DNA from: CAYQEC01 sp964416425
Lineage (GTDB): Bacteria > Actinomycetota > Acidimicrobiia > Spongiisociales > UBA5794
Assembly (NCBI GenBank): GCA_964416425.1
Contig: CAYQEC010000013.1
Span: 1-59,000 of the forward strand
Length of the DNA: 59,000 nt
Reading direction: 5' to 3'
Every line of letters begins with the position of its first letter. The stretch's first letter is position 1. A program made the translations under genes and the position numbers. This document shows positions 17,572 through 25,733 of the stretch, one piece after another. Below the pieces are notes generated by a model. The model did not search any database, was not told the DNA's origin, and saw only the letters and a list, made by a program, of their open reading frames with translations.

Positions 17572-18462
17572 TCAGGCCGGAGCGGGCGTCTCGGCCGTCT
17601 GGCGCCTCCAACGGGAGAGGCCGTCGGCGGTGTAGATCACCAAGCCCGCCCACACGAACAGGAACCCGACGAGGCGGTCGGTGCCCACAACCTCGCCGTA
17701 GACGGTGATCCCGAGCACGAAAGCGAGCGAGGGGGCGATGTACTGCAACAGCCCCACCATCGACAGCGGGATCCGCTGGGCGGCGCCGCCGAACAGCAGC
17801 AGCGGCACCGCGGTGGCGACCCCGGTGAAGGCGAGGAGCAGGGTGATGTGCAGGTCGCCCGAGAGGAAGGCGGCGTCGCCTCGGGCCTGGAGGCTCCCCA
17901 GATAGGCGGCGGCAGGTAGGAACAGCAGGCCGACCTCGACGGCGAGCGCCTGGAGCGGGCCGACCCCGGGGACCTTCTTCTTGAGCAGCCCGTAGAGCCC
18001 GAAGGTGACGGCGAGGATGAGGGCGACCCAGGGCACCGTGCCGAGGCGCACGGTCATGTAGCCCACCCCCACGGTGGCGACCCCGACCGCCATCCACTGG
18101 ACCCGGCGGAGGCGCTCGTGGAGCACGACGACACCGAGCACCACGTTGAAGAGCGGGTTGATGAAGTAGCCGAGGGCGGTCTCGACGATGCGGTCGTCGT
18201 TGACGGCCCAGATGTAGGTGCCCCAGTTGACCGCCAGCAGCGAGCCGGCGGCAAGCAGCATGAGCAGGGAGCGGCGGTCGAGGCGCCGCAGCCAGTCCCA
18301 CCTGCCCCGCACCAGGAGCAGGCCGACGAGGAAGACGAGCGACCACACCATGCGGTGGGCCAGGATCTCGAGGGCGGGCACCACCTCGACGGCTTTCCAG
18401 TACACCGGGAGCAACCCCCAGGCGACGTAGGCCGCGATGCCGTAGGTGACGCCTTTGCGCAT
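17572..18462 (-). CDS. rarD: RarD/EamA-family transporter
   Basis: A 296-aa membrane protein with about ten helices in two EamA repeats. The first repeat begins MRKGVTYGIAAYVAWGLLPV, and the family segment LAVNWGTYIWAVND and the region LGYFINPLFNVVLGV are typical of RarD. Members are permeases for small metabolites; E. coli RarD was linked to chloramphenicol sensitivity, and related proteins export amino acids. The ATG at 18462 is taken as start because the longer frame upstream is an antisense shadow of the next gene. The substrate is unknown. Confidence 0.85.
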   Translation of the reverse strand: MRKGVTYGIAAYVAWGLLPVYWKAVEVVPALEILAHRMVWSLVFLVGLLLVRGRWDWLRRLDRRSLLMLLAAGSLLAVNWGTYIWAVNDDRIVETALGYFINPLFNVVLGVVVLHERLRRVQWMAVGVATVGVGYMTVRLGTVPWVALILAVTFGLYGLLKKKVPGVGPLQALAVEVGLLFLPAAAYLGSLQARGDAAFLSGDLHITLLLAFTGVATAVPLLLFGGAAQRIPLSMVGLLQYIAPSLAFVLGITVYGEVVGTDRLVGFLFVWAGLVIYTADGLSRWRRQTAETPAPA

Positions 18463-18506
18463 CCGGCATTCAAACACGGGACGCCGGAGACGCCGCCGTC
18501 GGCGGC

Positions 18507-19409
18507 TCAGCCTTGCCCGCTCTCCGGGTACAGCACGATCGGCCAGCGCAGGCCGCCCGGCCCGGTCACCAACATCACCACCCGCCATCCTTGGCCGTCG
18601 CGTCCCGAGCTCACCAGCTCGGGGTCGTCGCCGAGCCCGGCCGCCAGGTCGGAGGCGGCCGCCACGACCTCGGGCGGTGCTTCGGCAGCGGCAGGCCACG
18701 CCGGCGCCTCCCCCGCCGCCGGCAGTTCGGTGGGGGTGGGCAGGTCCCGCACCGCCACCGTCCCGTCCGGGTCGACCTCGAGGTCGAGTGTCACCGCCTG
18801 CACCGCGCCGCGGGAGAACCCGTTCCCGTCGGCCGATCCCAGGGCCCGGAACGCCACCGCCACCCGGTAGGAGCCGGGCCGAGCGGACTCGACCCGGAAG
18901 GCACGGGCCCACTCCACGTAGGAGGTGGCGGCCGGATCGTCGTGGGGCAGGGCGAGATCGCCGCTTCCCAGGACGCCACGGATGGTGGTGGCGGCGCTCG
19001 GGTCGCCGTCGACGGTGAAGTAGTCGGTAACGAACCACTCGGCCCGCATCACGGCGAGGCGGGCCTCGTCGTCGACCGGGGCGGCCATGAGGTCGGCTTC
19101 GGTGTAGATCGCCGGGGCGCCGACCTCGGCGAGGGAGGTTGCCGGCACCGTGGCGGGCCCATCCGGCGTGGCGGCCACCGTATCGGCCACCTCGGCCGGC
19201 ACCGCGGCCGGCAGGGTGACGACGGTGTCGGGTGAGCCGGCGGCGAGCATCCGCACCCCGAACACCACCGCGATCACCGCCGCCACCACCACGGTCCCGA
19301 TCGGGAGCAGACGGGTCCGCCAGTCGGGGGTGTTCGCCACCAGCGCCGACCAGGGGATGTGCTCGATCTCCTCGTAGTCCGGAGGGGGCGGCTCGGGGTG
19401 ACGGTCCAT
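18507..19409 (-). CDS. Single-pass membrane protein with a TcpC-like outer domain
   Basis: A 300-aa protein with a 35-residue cytosolic start rich in Pro and acidic residues (PEPPPPDYEEIEHIPW). One membrane helix follows (about 36-56, LLPIGTVVVAAVIAVVFGV). The long outer region contains two segments resembling NTF2-like repeats (MRAEWFVTDYFTVDGD and later PEVVAAASDLAAGLGDD). This arrangement resembles TcpC/VirB8-like conjugation proteins of Gram-positive elements, but no other transfer gene is nearby. I therefore treat it as a stand-alone relative of unknown role, possibly a substrate-free NTF2-like sensor or scaffold. Confidence 0.55.
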   Translation of the reverse strand: MDRHPEPPPPDYEEIEHIPWSALVANTPDWRTRLLPIGTVVVAAVIAVVFGVRMLAAGSPDTVVTLPAAVPAEVADTVAATPDGPATVPATSLAEVGAPAIYTEADLMAAPVDDEARLAVMRAEWFVTDYFTVDGDPSAATTIRGVLGSGDLALPHDDPAATSYVEWARAFRVESARPGSYRVAVAFRALGSADGNGFSRGAVQAVTLDLEVDPDGTVAVRDLPTPTELPAAGEAPAWPAAAEAPPEVVAAASDLAAGLGDDPELVSSGRDGQGWRVVMLVTGPGGLRWPIVLYPESGQG

Positions 19410-19478
19410 AGCGTCACCGTATGCGGAGCACCAAGTGACATCAAGAGGGTTGATCCGAGCAAAGAACGGAGAGGCGGG

Positions 19479-20486
19479 CTACCCGCCGATGTAACTCATC
19501 TCGACCTTGGGCAGGCCGAGCGTCGCCTCCGAGCGCAACTCGGAGTAGCGGTCGGTGCGGCCCTCCCACACCCCGCGGATCAGGTCGATCAGCTCGGCGT
19601 CGGAGGCGCCGTCCCGCAGCGGGGCCCGGAGGTCGAACCCCTTGGCGGCGAACAGGCACGTATACAGCGAGCCTTCGGCGGAGAGCCGGGCCCGGGAACA
19701 GTCACCGCAGAACGGCTGGGACACCGAGGCGATGACCCCGATCTCCCCGGCCCCGTCCCGGTAGCGCCAGCGCCGCGCCACCTCGCCCCGGTAGTTCGGC
19801 TCCACCGGCTCCAGCGGGTAGCGGGCGCCGACGGCGGACAGGATCTCGGCGGCCGGTACCACGTCCTCCAGCCGCCAGCCGTTGGTGCGGCCGACGTCCA
19901 TGAATTCGATGAACCGCACGATGTGGCCGGTGCCGCGGAACCGCTCCGCCATCGCCACCACGTCGCCATCGTTGGAGCCGCGCCGCACCACCATGTTGAT
20001 CTTCACCGGATCCAGGCCCGCCGCGGCGGCGGCGTCGATGCCGGCGAGCACCGTATCGACCGGGAACCCGGCGTCGTTCATGGCGGCGAACACCGCGGGA
20101 TCGAGCGAGTCGAGGCTCACCGTGACCCGGTCGAGGCCGGCGGCAGCGAGGGCGGCCGCCTTGCGGGCCAATAACGAACCGTTGGTGGTGAGGGTGACGT
20201 CGTTGATGCCGTCGACCTTCTTCAGCCCGGCGACGAGGTGCTCGATGTCCTTGCGCAGCAGCGGCTCACCGCCGGTGATCCGGATCTTCTGGACCCCGAG
20301 CCCGGCGAAGAGCCGTCCCAGCCGCTCGATCTCCTCGAAGCTCAGCAGCAGCTCCCGGGCGAGGAACTCGTACTCCCGGTTGAAGATCTCCTTCGGCATG
20401 CAGTAGGTGCGGCCGAAGTTGCAGCGGTCGGTGACCGAGATCCGCAGGTCACGCAAGGGACGCCCGAGGCGGTCGACGAGGCTCAC
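19479..20486 (-). CDS. moaA: GTP 3',8-cyclase MoaA with an altered radical-SAM motif
   Basis: A 335-aa MoaA homologue; the family converts GTP to 3',8-cyclo-GTP in molybdopterin synthesis. Most signatures are present: GGEP at 72-75 (SAM binding), the second cluster C260-x2-C263-x13-C277, and the C-terminal Gly-Gly tail (MSYIGG). The first cluster motif, normally CxxxCxxC, reads C22-N-F-G-R26-T-Y-C29: the middle Cys is Arg. The codon is CGC (plus strand 20409-20411 gcg), one base from the TGC cysteine codon. With only two ligands the SAM-cleaving [4Fe-4S] cluster should not form normally. Either this copy is inactive or the base is an error. No other moa gene is in the window. Confidence 0.92.
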   Translation of the reverse strand: MSLVDRLGRPLRDLRISVTDRCNFGRTYCMPKEIFNREYEFLARELLLSFEEIERLGRLFAGLGVQKIRITGGEPLLRKDIEHLVAGLKKVDGINDVTLTTNGSLLARKAAALAAAGLDRVTVSLDSLDPAVFAAMNDAGFPVDTVLAGIDAAAAAGLDPVKINMVVRRGSNDGDVVAMAERFRGTGHIVRFIEFMDVGRTNGWRLEDVVPAAEILSAVGARYPLEPVEPNYRGEVARRWRYRDGAGEIGVIASVSQPFCGDCSRARLSAEGSLYTCLFAAKGFDLRAPLRDGASDAELIDLIRGVWEGRTDRYSELRSEATLGLPKVEMSYIGG

Positions 20487-20535
20487 GAGCGCAGGTTACC
20501 GGCCACCCGACATATGCAAACCGGTGAACATATCT

Positions 20536-21660
20536 TCACCACCGCACCAGGTCGAGCAGCTCGTTGCGGGTACGGGCGTCCGTCTTGAACGTCCCGAGCA
20601 TGGCGCTCGTCACCATCGAGCTGTCCTGCTTCTGCACCCCCCGCATCATCATGCAGAGGTGCTTGCCCTCCATCACTACCGCGACGCCGTGGGGATCGAG
20701 GATCGAATCGAGGGCGTGGGCCACCTGGTTGGTGAGGCGTTCCTGCACCTGGAGACGGCGGGCGTAAACATCGACGATGCGGGCCACCTTGGAGAGCCCG
20801 ATGATCGATCCCTTCGGCAGGTAGGCAACGGCCGCCTTGCCGAAGAACGGCAGCATGTGGTGCTCGCACATCGAGTAGAACTCGATGTCCTTCACCAGCA
20901 CCATCTCTTCGACGCCCTCGGCGTCAAAGACGGCGTTGTTGACCACCTCCTCCAGCGACGTCGAGTAGCCGCTCGTGAGGAAGTCGAGCGCCTTGGCAAC
21001 CCGGAGCGGGGTGCGCACCAGGCCCTCCCGTTCCGGGTTCTCCCCCACCTCCACGAGCTGCTGGCGCACCAGTGCCTCGAGCCGGGGGGCGTAGACGTCG
21101 GCGCCCTCGTCGTAGTCCTGCGGGACGCGCAGCTCGTAGGGCGAGGCGAGGTGGATGCCCTTGACCTCCCGGACCGGCACTCCGGACCCTGCGAGGCGAT
21201 CTGCCACCTCCCTGGCGGTAGTCCCACTCACCGGATCCAGCCAATCGGGTGCCACGTCGGCGATCGGCACGGCAACGTAGGAAACGGTGGCGGCGTGAGG
21301 ATCGGGGATGCGCCAATCGCCATGGTCCTCGACCCGATCGTCGTAGTAGGCGATGTCGAGATCGATGGTGCGGGGGGCGTTCTTGTCGCCGGTCCGTTCC
21401 CGGCCCATGTCCCCCTCGATGCGGCGCAGCTCGGCTCGGAGGTGGATCGGGTCGAGATCGGTGCAGATCAGGGCGGCGGCGTTGAAGAACGGTGGGGCAT
21501 CCGCCGGCCCGCCCACTGGGGCGCTCTCGAACAGACCGCTCACCCGCTGCACGTCGATGCCCTGGTGGCGGCGCAGCTGCCGGATCGCCTCCGGCAAGTG
21601 GCGTTCCCGCTCGATGTTCGAGCCGAGGGAGATGACTGCGTGGACGGATCCGCTGCTCAC
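20536..21660 (-). CDS. folKE: Fused HPPK (FolK) and GTP cyclohydrolase I (FolE)
   Basis: A 374-aa bifunctional folate enzyme. Residues 7 to about 160 are 6-hydroxymethyl-7,8-dihydropterin pyrophosphokinase: ISLGSNIERERHLPEAI, then RTIDLDIAYYD with the Mg-binding DLD. Residues from about 190 are GTP cyclohydrolase I, with the zinc ligands C265 and H268 in SMCEHHML and C336 in GKHLCMMMRG, and the family segment SSMVTSAMLG. So one chain carries the first pathway enzyme and the one acting after FolB. The ATG at 21660 overlaps the folB stop as ATGA. No internal start with a good ribosome site separates the halves. Confidence 0.93.
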   Translation of the reverse strand: MSSGSVHAVISLGSNIERERHLPEAIRQLRRHQGIDVQRVSGLFESAPVGGPADAPPFFNAAALICTDLDPIHLRAELRRIEGDMGRERTGDKNAPRTIDLDIAYYDDRVEDHGDWRIPDPHAATVSYVAVPIADVAPDWLDPVSGTTAREVADRLAGSGVPVREVKGIHLASPYELRVPQDYDEGADVYAPRLEALVRQQLVEVGENPEREGLVRTPLRVAKALDFLTSGYSTSLEEVVNNAVFDAEGVEEMVLVKDIEFYSMCEHHMLPFFGKAAVAYLPKGSIIGLSKVARIVDVYARRLQVQERLTNQVAHALDSILDPHGVAVVMEGKHLCMMMRGVQKQDSSMVTSAMLGTFKTDARTRNELLDLVRW

Positions 21661-22052
21661 AGGACTTCCTCCTTGGATTCCCGCTGTTCAACGCGGAAAC
21701 GGCGGATGGTGATTCCCACCGATCGGGCGTGGCGCAGCGCTCCGGGCTTCTCCACCGTCAACTCGACGGCTTCGACCCGGGGATCGGTGGCGAAGCACAC
21801 GTCCACCAGCTCCTGGGCGAGCCGCTCAACGAGCATCGGCGCCCCGCCCCGGATGTGGTCGATCATCGCCTTGGCGATGGTGCGGTAGTTGGCGGCGTCG
21901 ACGATGTCGTCGCTGCGGGCGGCCGGGGCGGTGTCGACCCACAGGGTGGCGTTGACCAGGATCTCCTGGGGGGTGACCCGTTCGTCCGGCTTGATCCCGA
22001 TGATGCCGGTGACACTCAGGTCCTTGATCTGGATGCGGTCGAGTGGCTCCAT
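21657..22052 (-). CDS. folB: Dihydroneopterin aldolase
   Basis: A 131-aa protein of the FolB/FolX family that cleaves 7,8-dihydroneopterin to 6-hydroxymethyl-dihydropterin and glycolaldehyde. Typical segments are IQIKDLSVTGIIGI at the start, the middle YRTIAKAMIDHI, and LVERLAQELVDVCF followed by VELTVEKPGAL with the catalytic-site Lys and Glu. The length is normal (about 120 aa). It precedes and overlaps folKE, whose two halves act immediately before and after it, and it follows a pteridine-reductase-like SDR on the same strand. Confidence 0.93.
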   Translation of the reverse strand: MEPLDRIQIKDLSVTGIIGIKPDERVTPQEILVNATLWVDTAPAARSDDIVDAANYRTIAKAMIDHIRGGAPMLVERLAQELVDVCFATDPRVEAVELTVEKPGALRHARSVGITIRRFRVEQRESKEEVL

Positions 22053-22104
22053 GCGACGAGGCTACCGTTCGCCGTCACCCGGCGGCAGCCGAGGCAGCGT
22101 CCGT

Positions 22105-22836
22105 TCACACCAGATGGCCGCCGCCGTCGACCCGGACGATCTCCCCGGTGACGAAATCGTTGGCGACCAGCGACCGCACCGCCTCCACCACCGGGGCAAC
22201 GCCGCCGGCCCGTGCCAGCGGCAGGTCGGCGGCGAGGCGGGTCACGTACTCGGTGTCCTCGCCCGGCGGGGCCAGGATCACGCCGAGGGCGACGGCGTTG
22301 ACCCGGATGCGGGGCGCCAGCGCCAGCGCCGCGGCCCGGGTGAACGTGTCGATGCCGCCTTTCGCCACGACGTAGGAGAAGTGGGTGCGGTAGGGAGTGA
22401 CGGTGCGGACGTCGGTGAGATTCACCACCGCACCCGTCTCGTCCTCGGGCAGGGCGGCGGCGAAGGCCTGGGTGAGGAAGATCGGGCTCGCCAGGGTGAG
22501 ATCATGGGTGCGGCGCCACTCGTCGAGCGTCACGTCGCCGAGGGTGTCGAGCGGGAACCCGGAAGCCGAGTTGATCAGAATCGAGACCGGCCCGAGCGCC
22601 TCGGTCGCCTCCGCCACCAGACGCGGCGCCTCCACCGGATCGTGCAGGTCCATCGAGCCGATCGCGGCTCGTGTCCCGCCCCGGCGGATCTCGGCGGCGG
22701 TCTGCTCCGCCTCCGCCGCCGACCGGTGGTAGTGGACGAAGACGTCGGCCCCGGCCGCCGCCAGACCGAGCGCGATCGCTCTGCCCAGCCTCTTGCCGCC
22801 TCCGGTGACGAGCGCCACCCGGCCCGTGATGTCCAT
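22105..22836 (-). CDS. SDR oxidoreductase of pteridine reductase/FolM type
   Basis: A 243-aa short-chain dehydrogenase. The NADPH loop TGGGKRLGRA (11-20) with the following HYHRSA segment is the PTR1/FolM kind. The catalytic Tyr and Lys are Y155 and K159 (YVVAK). In place of the usual Ser is D142 (NLTDV), 13 residues before the Tyr, as in PTR1 and FolM, which reduce dihydrobiopterin, dihydromonapterin or dihydrofolate. It lies 52 nt upstream of folB-folKE on the same strand, which supports a pterin or folate substrate. The ATG at 22836 is the first methionine before the nucleotide loop; the longer frame upstream is a shadow. A general FabG-like role cannot be excluded. Confidence 0.8.
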   Translation of the reverse strand: MDITGRVALVTGGGKRLGRAIALGLAAAGADVFVHYHRSAAEAEQTAAEIRRGGTRAAIGSMDLHDPVEAPRLVAEATEALGPVSILINSASGFPLDTLGDVTLDEWRRTHDLTLASPIFLTQAFAAALPEDETGAVVNLTDVRTVTPYRTHFSYVVAKGGIDTFTRAAALALAPRIRVNAVALGVILAPPGEDTEYVTRLAADLPLARAGGVAPVVEAVRSLVANDFVTGEIVRVDGGGHLV

Positions 22837-22942
22837 GGCGGCAGCGTAGCGGGCGGCCGCGACCGCCTCCTCCGGGGAACGGCGTGCCCTTCCGAGCCGG
22901 CTGGAGAGCGCCCATCGCGGGACACGGACTATCTTGTCGCCG

Positions 22943-23524
22943 GTGAGCAAGAACGACCCCAAGCACGGGCGCTGGATCCTGCCCCTCGTGGTGCTCGGAT
23001 TGATCGTCTTCACGTACTGGTTCGTCAACGCCCTGCCCGAGGGGGAGGTGGCGGAGTCCACCACCACCCTCGCCGGGGGCGAGACATCGACCACCAGCGG
23101 GGAATCCTCGACCACCACCACACTCCCCGCCGGCGTCCAGGAGTTCGTCGCCCTGGTCGACGGTCTGTCGACCCGCGTGTCCGATCTCGCCACCGAGTCG
23201 CAGACGATCAACGACGACTTCGACGCCGACGATGCCAACTTCACCGCGACCCGCGACGCCATGCGCGACCTGCAGACCGAGGTGGGGACGCTGACGACCG
23301 AGATCGGCAACGCCCACGTCCCCGAGGCCGCCCTGGTGGCATGGGACGACGTCATCTCCGTCTCCCAGGCGATGGCGAACGCCACCGACGAGATGTTCGA
23401 CGGCCTGGTCAACACCGAAGGCTCGGCGAAACGCCTCCAGTGGGCCGGCACCCTGCAGGAGACCGCCACCCAGCTCGTGCAATCGCTGGCGAACGCCAAG
23501 GCGTCCGTCACCGGCGAGGGCTAG
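22943..23524 (+). CDS. Membrane-anchored helical protein of unknown function
   Basis: A 193-aa protein starting at a GTG (VSKNDPKHGRW). It has one membrane helix (about 12-32, ILPLVVLGLIVFTYWFVNAL), a Thr/Ser-rich linker (ESTTTLAGGETSTTSGESST) and an outer helical domain of about 130 residues with heptad-like spacing (DLATESQTINDDFDADDANF and onward). No enzyme motif is present. The Thr-rich linker is the same style as in the M23 peptidase, cyclophilin and small membrane protein of this window. It is divergent from the SDR/folate genes. Confidence 0.7.
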   Translation: MSKNDPKHGRWILPLVVLGLIVFTYWFVNALPEGEVAESTTTLAGGETSTTSGESSTTTTLPAGVQEFVALVDGLSTRVSDLATESQTINDDFDADDANFTATRDAMRDLQTEVGTLTTEIGNAHVPEAALVAWDDVISVSQAMANATDEMFDGLVNTEGSAKRLQWAGTLQETATQLVQSLANAKASVTGEG

Positions 23525-23627
23525 CCCGGCACCCGGCGCCGAGCGCCCGGCCGGCTCGCATTCTTCCCCACGCCTGATTGTGGATCCTGTACTCTTCACC
23601 TCCATGATTGGGGAAGGAAAGGATCCA

Positions 23628-24440
23628 ATGATGCACGCACCCAAGTCGGCAACCACACGCCGCCGGCTCCGTATCTTGCTCGTCTTCGTGGTCGCCCTCG
23701 CGGTCCTGGCACCGGTGGCGGCCTCGGCCAGTCACACGTTCACCGACGTTCCCGACACCAACGTCTTCCATGGCGACATCTCGTGGCTGGCGGATGCCGG
23801 GGTCACGCTCGGATGCAACCCGCCCGCCAACGACCAGTTCTGCCCCTCCGACAGCGTGACCCGTGAGCAGATGGCTGCGTTCCTCCGCCGACTCTCCGAG
23901 AACCAGGTGGTCGACGCCGGGATGGTCCAAGGCGTCGTGCCCTCGGTCGGCAACACCGAGGTCTCCTGGGATAACGTCGTCGCCACGATCGCCACCACCC
24001 TCGATTCGTTCACCGTCGAGGTTCCCGGGCCCGGCATGCTCTACCTGCAGGTGGCGGGGAACCTGTGGATCGACGCCGACGCCACCTCGAGCAGTGCCAT
24101 CAACGCGAATGCCCGAATCGGTGTCTGCACCGCGGCCGACAGCCTGGCTGCGGCCGATTGTGGGCCCGGCTCCACCGACGCCGTCTTCTACCAGGATCCG
24201 GACAACGCCGACGACTTCATCTTCGGCGGCTCGAACGCCACTCCCGGGTTCAGCAGGACCCTGCTGGTGGAGGCCACGTCCGCCGGGACGATGACCTTCT
24301 ACGTCAACGGCGCGACGTCGAACGCCAGCTACCCGTACTCGAGCTACGGCGTGCACGCCACCGCGATCCTGCTCCCTGGAGAGCTCGTCGTCACCGCCGC
24401 CTCGGCCGGTTCCCCGATCCCGCGGCAGCCCGCCGAGTAG
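23628..24440 (+). CDS. Secreted protein with an S-layer-homology domain
   Basis: A 270-aa exported protein. The signal peptide (RRRLRILLVFVVALAVLAPV, then ASA|S) is followed by an SLH domain: SHTFTDVPDTNVFHGDISWL, then AGVTLGCNP and SDSVTREQMAAFLRRL. About 150 residues of beta-rich sequence follow with a cysteine pair (VCTAADSL, DCGPGS). SLH domains usually bind secondary cell-wall polymer, so it is probably wall-attached. The start at 23628 is preceded by GGGAAGGAAAGG at good spacing; the frame upstream is not needed. A strong terminator follows at 24459. Confidence 0.85.
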   Translation: MMHAPKSATTRRRLRILLVFVVALAVLAPVAASASHTFTDVPDTNVFHGDISWLADAGVTLGCNPPANDQFCPSDSVTREQMAAFLRRLSENQVVDAGMVQGVVPSVGNTEVSWDNVVATIATTLDSFTVEVPGPGMLYLQVAGNLWIDADATSSSAINANARIGVCTAADSLAAADCGPGSTDAVFYQDPDNADDFIFGGSNATPGFSRTLLVEATSAGTMTFYVNGATSNASYPYSSYGVHATAILLPGELVVTAASAGSPIPRQPAE

Positions 24441-24458
24441 TCGAAACGCCGGCCACGA

Positions 24459-24502
24459 CGCGAAAAGAGAGGGGGCGGCATCGGACGCCCCCTCTCTTCG
24501 CG
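24459..24502. terminator. Bidirectional terminator between the SLH gene and glnII
   Basis: The arms CGCGAAAAGAGAGGGGGCG (24459-24477) and CGCCCCCTCTCTTCGCG (24486-24502) form a stem of about 17 bp with one bulged A and an 8-nt loop. It lies between the convergent stop codons at 24440 (+) and 24514 (-), so it can serve both genes. The A-rich left arm and CTCTTC right arm stand in for a U-tract. Confidence 0.85.
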
Positions 24503-24513
24503 TTCCTACCTCC

Positions 24514-25524
24514 CTAGCTGCTCTTGCTCTCCAGGAAGCTGCACACCGTGTCGGTGATCAACCCGGTGACGACGTAGGGATCCATGTTGGCGTTGGGACG
24601 CCGGTCCTCGATGTAGCCCTTGCCGTCGCGGTGGACCTGCCACGGGATCCGCACCGAGGCGCCCCGGTCGGACACCGCGTACTTGAAGTCGGTCCACGGA
24701 GCCGTCTCGTGCAGACCGGTGAGGCGGCTTTCGATGTCGGCGCCGTACTGCTTGATGTGCAGGTCGGCCTTCTGCCCGAGCGCCTCGCAGGCGGCGATGA
24801 CGTCGTCGTAGCCGTTGCGCATGCTCTCGGTCGAGAAGTTGGTGTGGGCCCCGGCCCCGTTCCAGTCGCCCTTGACCGGCTTCGGCATCAGGTGCGCCGA
24901 GATGTCGTAATCCTCCGCGATGCGGTACAGCAGCCAGCGGGAGAGCCACAGCTGGTCGGAGACCGTCACCGGATCGAGCGGACCGACCTGGAACTCCCAC
25001 TGGCCGATCATGACCTCGGCATTGGTGCCGGAGATGGCGATGCCGGCGATCATGCAGGCCTCGGTGTGGTGCTCGACCACGTCCCGGCCCCAGATCTCGT
25101 CGGCGCCGACGCCGCAGTAGTAGCCGCCCTGCGGGGCCGGGAAGCCACCCAGCGGCCAGCCGTGGGGACGGCCGTCCTTGAAGAAGGTGTACTCCTGCTC
25201 GATCCCGAACAGCGGCTTGTGGTCCTTGTGGCGCTCGAAGATCTCGGCGCACTTCGCCCGTGTGTTCGAAGGGTGCGGGGTCATGTCGGTGAGGAGCACC
25301 TCGTTCATCACCAGCTTGTCGTCGCCGCCGCGGATCGGATCCGGCAAGACCGCAACCGGCCGCAAGACACAGTCCGAGTTGCTCCCCGGAGCCTGCTCGG
25401 TACTCGACCCGTCGAAGCCCCAGATCGGAGGAGCTTCGCCGTCGGGAACGATCTTGGTCTTGGACCGCAGCTTGGCCGTCGGCTTCTGCCCGTCGATCCA
25501 GATGTATTCCGCCCGGTACGGCAT
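24514..25524 (-). CDS. glnII: Glutamine synthetase, type II (GSII)
   Basis: A 336-aa GSII, the octameric/decameric eukaryote-like class also found in rhizobia, Frankia and Streptomyces. It joins ammonia to glutamate with ATP. Family landmarks are EYIWIDGQ at the start, IWGFDGSST, LFGIEQEYTFF (metal-binding Glu), EVMIGQWEFQVGP (metal/glutamate), GAGAHTNFSTESMR and the ATP/Arg segment NANMDPYVVT. The length is right for GSII. It diverges from a GSI gene 209 nt away, so the two isoenzymes may share a control region. Confidence 0.95.
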   Translation of the reverse strand: MPYRAEYIWIDGQKPTAKLRSKTKIVPDGEAPPIWGFDGSSTEQAPGSNSDCVLRPVAVLPDPIRGGDDKLVMNEVLLTDMTPHPSNTRAKCAEIFERHKDHKPLFGIEQEYTFFKDGRPHGWPLGGFPAPQGGYYCGVGADEIWGRDVVEHHTEACMIAGIAISGTNAEVMIGQWEFQVGPLDPVTVSDQLWLSRWLLYRIAEDYDISAHLMPKPVKGDWNGAGAHTNFSTESMRNGYDDVIAACEALGQKADLHIKQYGADIESRLTGLHETAPWTDFKYAVSDRGASVRIPWQVHRDGKGYIEDRRPNANMDPYVVTGLITDTVCSFLESKSS

Positions 25525-25733
25525 GTGTTCTCTCTTTCCTGCGTGGCTGCACCGTCGTGCGAGCCGTTCAACGCGAAGCTGCGCTGCCTCCTCGGCACGC
25601 GGCGGTCACACTCACAGCAGCGCATTACATCGGCGTTGCCGGAGTGTGAACGTTGTGTTTCGGACGGTACCGCCAACTGTCCCCATCCGCCAAGGTGACG
25701 TACCATGATCCGGCCCAGGAGGTGCAGGCAACG
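25525..25733. promoter_or_regulatory. Shared control region of glnII and GSI
   Basis: This 209-nt region separates the divergent glnII and GSI genes and must contain both promoters. It holds an inverted pair TCACACTC (25606-25613) and GAGTGTGA (25642-25649), 28 nt apart, that could be an operator. The GSI start at 25734 is preceded by AGGAGG at 25717-25722. I could not place -10/-35 boxes with confidence. Confidence 0.45.
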
